A stretch of 64,000 nt of DNA from SZUA-36 sp963749115 (GTDB lineage: Bacteria; Pseudomonadota; Gammaproteobacteria; Xanthomonadales; SZUA-36): positions 1 through 64,000 of the forward strand of contig CAVVLP010000005.1 in assembly GCA_963749115.1 (NCBI GenBank), in the 5' to 3' direction. Both the position numbers and the translations under genes were made by a program. The notes beneath the pieces are model-generated. The model was not told the DNA's origin and made no database searches. It was given only the letters and a program-made list of their open reading frames with translations. Position 1 is the first letter of the stretch, and each line of letters starts with the position of its first letter. Positions 58,283-64,000 of this stretch are shown piece by piece.

Positions 58283-59284
58283 GCAAGCGCGGTCGCCGTG
58301 ATGTAGACATCTTCAATATGTCCTTTCTGGATGTCGTTTCCTGCGGTTTCGGTGCCATTATCCTGTTACTGGTTATTATCCAGATTTCCGAGCCACGTGT
58401 TATCGAGCAACTGGCCATTGACCTCACCGGTTTGGTTGAACGACTTGAAAAGGAGATTTATGTTATCCGCGGCGAGACCACGGTCCTGAACCGTGACCTG
58501 ACCGAAAAACAGGAGCAACTCTCTGAGCACCGCGAAAAACTCGCACGACTCAAGGGCGATCTTTCAAAAGTACGTGGCGAACACCATGCGACCGAGAACG
58601 AACTGGAGACACAGAGCATTATCGAGAAGCAACTGGCCGTTGCACAGCAAAGCCTCAGTGATGAGGTCAAACGCCTATCCGGTATTAACATCCGGCGTCC
58701 ACCGGATTCCGCCATCGGTGGTGTTCCGGTGGACAGTGAATATATTATGTTCATCATCGATACCTCGGGCTCCATGGGCCAGGGGGCCTGGGGTATGGTG
58801 CTGAAGAAAGTCAAAGAGATCCTTGCGATTTACCCGCGCGTCAAGGGCATCCAGGTCATGAACGACATGGGTGATTACATGTATTCCTCAGTACAAAGGC
58901 AAGTGGATCCCGGACACACCCGCGCGGCGCGCGGCCATTATCAGCCGGCTGTCCGGCTGGTTTCCTTTTTCCAATTCAAGCCCGGTGGAAGGTATCGAGG
59001 CGGCCATCCGGCGGTTTCACACCAGGGACAAAAAAATCAGTCTTTATGTGCTGGGTGATGACTTTGCAAGCGGTTCTATCCAGGCCGTTATCGACACCGT
59101 CGACCGGCTCAACAGTGCCGACAGTTCAGGCAATCGAAGGGTCCGCATCCACACCGTGGGTTTTCCCGTTCAGTTCACAGGCAACCGCCTGTCGATCAAT
59201 GCTGTACGTTACGCGGCATTGATGCGAAAGCTGGCCGAGGATAACGGTGGTAGTTTTGTTGGTCTGAATAGTACCCGGCCCTGA
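58279..59284 (+). CDS. ExbD/TolR-like transmembrane helix fused to coiled coil and VWA domain (2), frameshifted
   Basis: About 335 residues, paralogous to the preceding gene. N-terminal helix FNMSFLDVVSCGFGAIILLL again holds the Asp; coiled coil from about 45 to 125 (ETTVLNRDLTEKQEQLSEHR); VWA domain with MIDAS YIMFIIDTSGSMGQGAW. A shift near 58891 in YMYSS/YKGKW joins the last third: IPDTPARRAAIISRLSGWFP, GIEAAIRRFHTRDKKISLYV and RIHTVGFPVQF. Two non-identical VWA stators next to one TolQ-like gene suggest a heterodimer at the centre of the channel. Last gene of the operon. Confidence 0.83.
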
Positions 59285-59335
59285 CGGGCTCGACTTTTGC
59301 CGGTTAAGCTGGTGCCTGTCTATAAAAAAAATTCC

Positions 59336-59761
59336 TCAGTACTCGCCGAGGTTATCGATGATCCACTTGTCCATGATTTTGAGTGCATCGTTATAGGCGT
59401 CGATATCACCCCGGGCTTCAAGACTCAATATCTTGTAGTCCTCCCCGCCAAATGAGCAGAAGGATCTTATCCGGATTCCCGGTGGAGGTTCGTTTTTAAC
59501 TTCGTAATAATTCTGTCTTCTGCGCCATCGCAATTCCAGCTTGGAATACTGTTCATCGGTCAATGGGAAATCTACCCAGAACGATCTCATTTTTGGACTG
59601 TACATATTTTTTCCGATCTGTTGGCGAAAATTGCGGTCAGGATAATTGGGGTCAGAGTCGAGTGCCAGAGTCGTTACTCTGGCACTCGACTCTGACCCCT
59701 TTCTCCTGACCCCTTTCTCCTGCTGTGGGTCTAGATTACATGAGCCGGCTAACGCAATCAA
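59336..59761 (-). CDS. Short lipoprotein-like hypothetical protein interrupted by an REP-like palindrome
   Basis: The frame from TTG 59761 begins LIALAGSCNLDPQQE, which looks like a lipobox without the rest of its signal peptide. It then reads through two copies of a CTGACCCCTTTCTC repeat and a perfect palindrome (59648-59699), and continues with what looks like the real protein, MYSPKMRSFWVDFPLTDEQY, to the end MDKWIIDNLGEY. A start at ATG 59605 would give 89 residues. The palindrome probably inserted into the N-terminal part. The function is unknown. Confidence 0.45.
   Translation of the reverse strand: MIALAGSCNLDPQQEKGVRRKGSESSARVTTLALDSDPNYPDRNFRQQIGKNMYSPKMRSFWVDFPLTDEQYSKLELRWRRRQNYYEVKNEPPPGIRIRSFCSFGGEDYKILSLEARGDIDAYNDALKIMDKWIIDNLGEY
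59648..59719. repeat. REP-like perfect palindrome with short direct repeats
   Basis: Two 24-nt arms (59648-59671 and 59676-59699), starting GGGGTCAGAGTCGAG and ending CTCGACTCTGACCCC, pair without mismatch around CGTT. CTGACCCCTTTCTC follows and is repeated once (to 59719). The GGGGTCAGAGTC head is typical of REP elements linked to RAYT/IS200-like transposases in Gammaproteobacteria, from memory. No transposase is in the window. Confidence 0.75.
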
Positions 59762-59776
59762 CGCCAGACCGTCTAT

Positions 59777-61420
59777 TCAGGCATAGTGCGGGTACACCGG
59801 CAGGTACATATGTGCACGGATTTCAGCCATGAGATCATCGGGCATTTCACGGTCTGCGAGGCCCTTTTCAAAGGCAATGGTGGCCACCTCAAATGCAATC
59901 TTGGCCGATACCTCGCGGATTCTGGACAAGGGTGGATAAACAGTTCCACGCTCAAGGTCGTACTGGCTGACCTGTTTTGCCAGGGAATGCGATGCTGCAA
60001 GAAACATTTCATCTGTCACCCTGCGGCTACCGCTGACAATGGCGCCCAGACCCACACCCGGGAAGATATAGACATTGTTGCCCTGTCCCGGAACAAGTGT
60101 CTTGTTACCGAGTTTAACCGCGTCAAAAGGACTGCCACTGGCAAAAATTGCCCGTCCCTCGCTCCAGCGATACGCTTCCTCGGCCGTGCACTCGGCTTTT
60201 GATGTCGGGTTCGACAAGGCGAAGATAATGGGGCGTTTGTTGATTTCGGCCATCGTTTCGATAAGTTCCTGCGGGAAGCTCCCCGGTTGGCCGGAGAGAC
60301 CGAGGATCGCCGTGGGTTTCCATATTTTCACTACTTCAAGGAAACTGTCGATTTGTGGCAAATCTCTTGCAAAGCGTTGTTTATGCTGCGCGATATTTTC
60401 GCGTTTTGAAGTCAGCAAACCCTGGGTGTCAACAAAACAACAACGTTTGCGTGCTTCCTCGACCGACATGCCTTCCTCAACCAGCGCCGCAACAAACGCA
60501 TCTGCAGTGCCGATGCCTGCTTCACCCGCACCCAGGAACAACAGGCGTTGATCCGCCAGTTTTCCACCGGTGATACGCAGCGCACCGATAATACCCGACA
60601 GCGCAACCGCACCGGTCCCCTGTATGTCATCGTTGAAGCAACAGACCTTGTCACGATATTTATCCAGTAAACGGAAGGCGTTGGTGTTGCCGAAATCCTC
60701 GAATTGAATCAGCACACCTGGAAAATGCTCCTGTGCGGCTACCATAAACTCATCCAGCAGTGAATCGAATGCCTCACCGCGTTCGCGATGCTGTTCCAGT
60801 CCGTTGTACAACGGGTCATTCAGCAAAGCTTCGTTGTTGGTGCCGACATCCAGCATGACCGGTAGGCATTCAGTCGGGTGAATACCCGCACAGGCGGTAT
60901 AAAGAGACAGTTTTCCAATGGGTATACCCATGCCGTCAGCACCCAGGTCACCCAGGCCGAGGATTCTTTCGCCGTCAGTTATGACGATAATACGGGCATT
61001 TTTATGCGGCCAGTTTTTCAATATCTCCTTTATATTACCGCGGTCACGTGAGGACACATAGAAGCCCCTGGGTCTGCGGTAAATATGCTGAAACTCCTGG
61101 CACGCTGCTCCCACGGTTGGTGTGTAGATCAGTGGCATCATTTCTTCAATGTTGTTCATCACCACGCGATAGAAAAGCGTTTCGTTACGATCCTGAAGCG
61201 AGATCAGGTAGAGGTAACGTGCAAGGTCGGTTGCTTTATCGCGGACATTCCCCAACACACGCAGTTCCTGTTCAGCCGCAGTATGAACGCGCGGGGGCAG
61301 CAATCCGGTCAGGCCCAGGGCCTTTCTATCCGCTTCAGTAAACGCAGTTCCCTTGTTACGTATTGGGTCATGGAGGATTTTTACACCGCGATGCATCGCG
61401 GACATTTCGGGTTTATGCAT
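59777..61420 (-). CDS. maeA: NAD-dependent malic enzyme
   Basis: Oxidatively decarboxylates malate to pyruvate. 547 residues from ATG 61420 (RBS AGGAAAG), the usual length for the large bacterial/eukaryotic type. Motifs: RNKGTAFTEADRKALGLTGLLPP at the start, the Tyr region PLIYTPTVGAACQEF, VITDGERILGLGDLGADGMGIP with metal and NAD ligands, VLIQFEDFGNTNAF, DDIQGTGAVALSGI, LFLGAGEAGIGTADAF (Rossmann), and IIFALSNPTSKAECTAEEAY. No frameshift. It works near pyruvate metabolism, as the 2-oxoacid oxidoreductase may do. Confidence 0.95.
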   Translation of the reverse strand: MHKPEMSAMHRGVKILHDPIRNKGTAFTEADRKALGLTGLLPPRVHTAAEQELRVLGNVRDKATDLARYLYLISLQDRNETLFYRVVMNNIEEMMPLIYTPTVGAACQEFQHIYRRPRGFYVSSRDRGNIKEILKNWPHKNARIIVITDGERILGLGDLGADGMGIPIGKLSLYTACAGIHPTECLPVMLDVGTNNEALLNDPLYNGLEQHRERGEAFDSLLDEFMVAAQEHFPGVLIQFEDFGNTNAFRLLDKYRDKVCCFNDDIQGTGAVALSGIIGALRITGGKLADQRLLFLGAGEAGIGTADAFVAALVEEGMSVEEARKRCCFVDTQGLLTSKRENIAQHKQRFARDLPQIDSFLEVVKIWKPTAILGLSGQPGSFPQELIETMAEINKRPIIFALSNPTSKAECTAEEAYRWSEGRAIFASGSPFDAVKLGNKTLVPGQGNNVYIFPGVGLGAIVSGSRRVTDEMFLAASHSLAKQVSQYDLERGTVYPPLSRIREVSAKIAFEVATIAFEKGLADREMPDDLMAEIRAHMYLPVYPHYA

Positions 61421-61876
61421 GGTACTTTCCTGTGATTCTTGCAAGCATGGTGCTGCTCATAATCTGAACTGATATTCCTGACGGGTAGGCGGCATCCTCC
61501 CACCTTTGGTAGATTGAATCATACCACCAAACCCATTTGTTCAGGGCCGATCAGACGTCTGAAACCGTCCTAATTGATCTGTGTCAACCAAGGCGGTCAA
61601 AGGTGTTGGCTATATGAGCTAAGTGATTGAATTTCTGTTAAAATCATTAACCTGAAAAGAACACTTAGGATCTGTAGTTTATTTGCTATAAAAACAGTAA
61701 GATACGTGCTTTTTCATTGGTCACATCTGCTAGGAGTACGCCTGGAGTATTTAACATTCGCTGAAATCGATTAGCGCTCATGGATTTCCCAAATCCTGGC
61801 TGATTTTCGAGATCTACTGAGCCTTCTAAATGTTTGCGGTTTTCATACCGCTTCGTACATTAAGGAGACAGTACGA
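61421..61876. promoter_or_regulatory. Divergent promoter region of maeA and the OFA transporter
   Basis: 456 bp without a gene. TTGATCTGTGTCAA at 61574-61587 is one base from the FNR/ANR consensus TTGAT-N4-ATCAA. AT-rich stretches around 61620-61700 could hold promoters. The transporter gene has RBS AAGGAGAC just before its ATG. Confidence 0.35.
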
Positions 61877-63200
61877 ATGACACATTCAGTTTCAAACAGA
61901 AAAGGTTGGCTGGTCACTTTTTCGGGTACCGGTATCAATCTTGCCCTCGGAGTTCTCTACACCTGGTCGGTTATCAAGGCAGCCATTCCCGTGGAATGGG
62001 GTTGGACCGCCGCACAGAAATCTGATCCTTATGCAATTGCCTGTTTCGTGTTTGCAATTGCGATGATCCCGGCCGGACGTTTGCAAGACAAAATTGGTCC
62101 CCGTTGGGTCGCGACTATCGGCGGCGTGGCGGTCGCTCTCGGCTGCATCATTGCAGGGTTGGCCGGCTCCAGTTATATCGGGTTTGTCGTAGGTTTTGGC
62201 CTGTTTGGCGGTATCGGTATCGGCTTTGGTTATGCGGCGGCGACACCGGCAGCGGTCAAGTGGTTTCCAGCTTCCCAGACCGGTATGATCGCCGGCCTGG
62301 TGGTTGCCGGTTTTGGCCTGGCGTCTGTTTACATAGCCCCCACTGCACAGGCATTACTCGGAGCCTACGGTGTCTCCAAAACCATGATTATTTTCGGTAT
62401 CGCATTCTTTCTGATCGTGGTGACCCTGGCACAGTTTCTGCGAAACCCGCCTGCCGGTTACGTACCGTTTGACGCCAAGGCTGATCAAAGACCCACCACG
62501 ACCGCAGCAAGCAAACCCCCCGTGGAAATGGAATTGGCGCCAGATGATCCGAACCTCAAATTTCTGGATGCTCTGGACCATGTATGTGTTTGGTGCGGCG
62601 GCTGGTTTAATGGTTATCGGTTCGGCGGCTAACATGTCCAAGGCAGCACTGGGGCCAGCGGCATTTGTTGCCGTTGCGGTCCTGGCCGTTGGTAACGCAG
62701 GCGGCCGGGTGCTGGCCGGTGTTGTGTCGGACATCATTGGTCGTCAGTTAACCTTGTTCTTCGCATTCCTGATGCAGAGTGTGTTGGTGTTGATTCCCTT
62801 GTTCTATGGTGACGACTCCATCGCTCTCCTGTTTGCAGTGCTGATGATCGGGGCCTGTTATGGCGCTAACCTCGCACTCTTCCCATCGGCTACCAAGGAT
62901 CACTTTGGTCTGAAGTCATTTGGGCTGAATTATGGTGTGATGTTCACGGCCTGGGGTGTTGGTGGTCTTATTTTGCCGCGCATTGCCGGGATGGCTAAAG
63001 ACATCACCGGCAAGGAAGACCTGGCTTTCTACATTGCATCCGGCCTGATGGTTTGCGGAGCCCTGTTGGCCTTGATTAACCTGGCGATGACCCGGGGCAA
63101 ACTTAGCAAAAAACGGGGTCGGCGTGACAAAAACAGAAGGGACCATCCTGCCAAGGCATCATGTGGCCGGAACCTGAATGGATCTGAACAGGGTGTGTAA
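61877..63200 (+). CDS. OFA-family MFS transporter (oxalate/formate antiporter-like), frameshifted
   Basis: About 430 residues, 12 helices. From ATG 61877: NLALGVLYTWSVIKAAIPVE in helix 1, a loop WTAAQKSDPYAIACFVFAIA, GRLQDKIGPRWVATIGG and the long GFGYAAATPAAVKWFPASQTG. A shift near 62537 joins to RQMIRTSNFWMLWTMYVFGA, and the second half shows GRVLAGVVSDIIGRQ and FGLNYGVMFTAWGVGG. This is the OFA type, which carries small mono- or dicarboxylates. The last 30 residues (KKRGRRDKNRRDHP onward) look unlike the family and may reflect a further indel. Divergent from maeA. Confidence 0.85.
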
Positions 63201-63243
63201 TGTCATTACGCACCCTGCGTGTCTTCTGGTTGGGTCGTCTATG

Positions 63244-64000
63244 CTAGATTTGCATACTGGCCAACTTCATTCTTGCTACCTGCTGATCAATCTCGTCCGG
63301 TACATGGTAAACGCCAGGTTCAAGCTTTTCATGAAACTCGACCAGGTAACGTGCGCTCAGGGCCTGCAGGGCAAAACTGGTATCCATGATTTCAGCGGGG
63401 TGGCCGTCGGCACAGGCGATATTGACGATATTGCCATCTCCGATAAGATACAACCATGCACCTGATGGGCATTTGTAACCATGCACCTTGTCTCGCATGG
63501 GTGCCTGTTCAACGGCGAGCGCCTGTAAAGCATCGACATTGATTTCATTTCGAAAGTGCCCGGCATTTGCAATGAGCACGCCATCTTTCATGGTCTCGAA
63601 ATGTATACGGTCGATGGTGTCGCGTACACCGGTAACGGTCAGAACGATATCCGCTTTTCGGCAGGCTTCGAGCAACGGCATCACCTGGTAGCCGTTCATC
63701 GCTGCATCGGCCGCCTTAACTGCATCCACTTCGCAGATAATGACCTTGGCACCCAGCCCGGCAGCCCGCAAGGCGCAACCACGGCCGCACCAGCCAAAAC
63801 CGACGATCGCGATGGTTTTACCGGCCAGTACCAGGTTGGTCGTGCGCATCAATGCGTCCCATACGGATTGACCGGTTCCATGCACGTTATCAAACAGGTA
63901 TTTGCAGCGTGCCTCATTGATCAGCATGACCGGGAAGTTGAGCTCGTTTGCCTGCGCCCGGTCCTTAGCCCGTAACACACCGGTGGTGGTTTCCTCGCAT
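63244..64000 (-). CDS. ahcY: S-adenosylhomocysteine hydrolase (C-terminal part, cut by window edge)
   Basis: Splits S-adenosylhomocysteine to homocysteine and adenosine, recycling methyl groups. About 252 residues are visible, running off the right edge. EETTTGVLRAKDRA opens the visible part, then LNFPVMLINEARCKYLFDNV, HGTGQSVWDALMRTTN, the NAD site LAGKTIAIVGFGWCGRGCAL, VKAADAAMNGYQVMP, and GVLIANAGHFRNEINVDAL. The C-terminal end lacks the KPDHYRY-type tail of the eukaryotic form, as in the shorter prokaryotic type. Stop at 63244, convergent with the OFA transporter. Confidence 0.93.
   Translation of the reverse strand, partial: CEETTTGVLRAKDRAQANELNFPVMLINEARCKYLFDNVHGTGQSVWDALMRTTNLVLAGKTIAIVGFGWCGRGCALRAAGLGAKVIICEVDAVKAADAAMNGYQVMPLLEACRKADIVLTVTGVRDTIDRIHFETMKDGVLIANAGHFRNEINVDALQALAVEQAPMRDKVHGYKCPSGAWLYLIGDGNIVNIACADGHPAEIMDTSFALQALSARYLVEFHEKLEPGVYHVPDEIDQQVARMKLASMQI

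Noticed and set aside
1..64000. tRNA, rRNA, prophage or complete insertion sequence
   Set aside because: No intergenic stretch showed a tRNA-like fold with CCA-side pairing or TTCGA loop, and no transposase, integrase or phage structural gene was found by reading all frames.

Overview
This 64 kb window looks like a chromosomal contig of a Gammaproteobacterium, probably marine, aerobic and lipid- or polymer-degrading. The supporting genes are miaE, a TonB-dependent outer-membrane receptor, RND efflux genes, OmpA and lipoprotein genes, an extracellular ExeM-like nuclease and a eukaryotic-type citrate synthase. No rRNA, tRNA, transposase, prophage or CRISPR array was seen. A dominant technical feature is that about fifteen otherwise well-conserved genes carry one or two single-base frameshifts, over twenty in all and mostly explained by one extra base. 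Sequence or assembly indels are the likeliest cause, so such genes are annotated here as single units.

Layout. 1-13.4 kb is housekeeping-like: citrate synthase (cut by the window edge) with an upstream histidine-kinase-like gene, an OmpA lipoprotein, an MscS channel, an ABC1/UbiB-family kinase, an M3 metallopeptidase lipoprotein, an arylamine N-acetyltransferase, miaE, a glycosyltransferase-like gene and an acetyl-CoA hydrolase/transferase fused to a GNAT domain. 13.4-15.5 kb holds a structured repeat, a small SdrB-like secreted protein, and a NifX-like protein divergent from an XRE-cupin regulator. 15.5-30.8 kb is a catabolic island. A TetR regulator leads an operon of acyl-CoA ligase, two MaoC-like proteins, enoyl-CoA hydratase and an esterase/depolymerase, divergent from an alpha/beta hydrolase. 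A second operon encodes a FabH/KAS III-like enzyme, an acyl-CoA ligase and an alpha/beta hydrolase. A third set encodes a TonB receptor, an MFS transporter and an SDR reductase. Three copies of one 21-bp palindrome sit at the promoters of these units, pointing to one TetR regulon. Between the first two units lies a small decayed array of integron gene cassettes with two attC-like sites and no integrase. Two copies of a long palindromic repeat (about 13.4 and 25.8 kb) lie in the same orientation around this part.

31-35.4 kb encodes a three-gene 2-oxoacid:acceptor oxidoreductase whose gamma subunit is fused to a GltD/NfnB-like flavoprotein and a ferredoxin domain. 35.5-42 kb has a divergent CsrA-like protein, a TolB/TPR membrane protein and a large secreted nuclease with three lamin-tail repeats. 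42.7-50 kb has a beta-propeller BNR protein and an RND efflux pair.

50.1-59.3 kb is the most unusual part. It is a tightly coupled eight-gene operon encoding an envelope complex that I do not recognise as a described system: a Gly/Asp-rich membrane protein, a lipoprotein, two single-pass proteins with TPR-like, FHA-like, PEGA and FGE-sulfatase-like domains, a short secreted protein, a TolQ/ExbB/MotA-type subunit, and two proteins that join an ExbD/TolR-like transmembrane helix (with the membrane Asp) to a coiled coil and a von Willebrand A domain. The window ends with an REP-like palindrome inside a short lipoprotein-like gene, NAD-malic enzyme, an OFA-family MFS transporter and a partial S-adenosylhomocysteine hydrolase.
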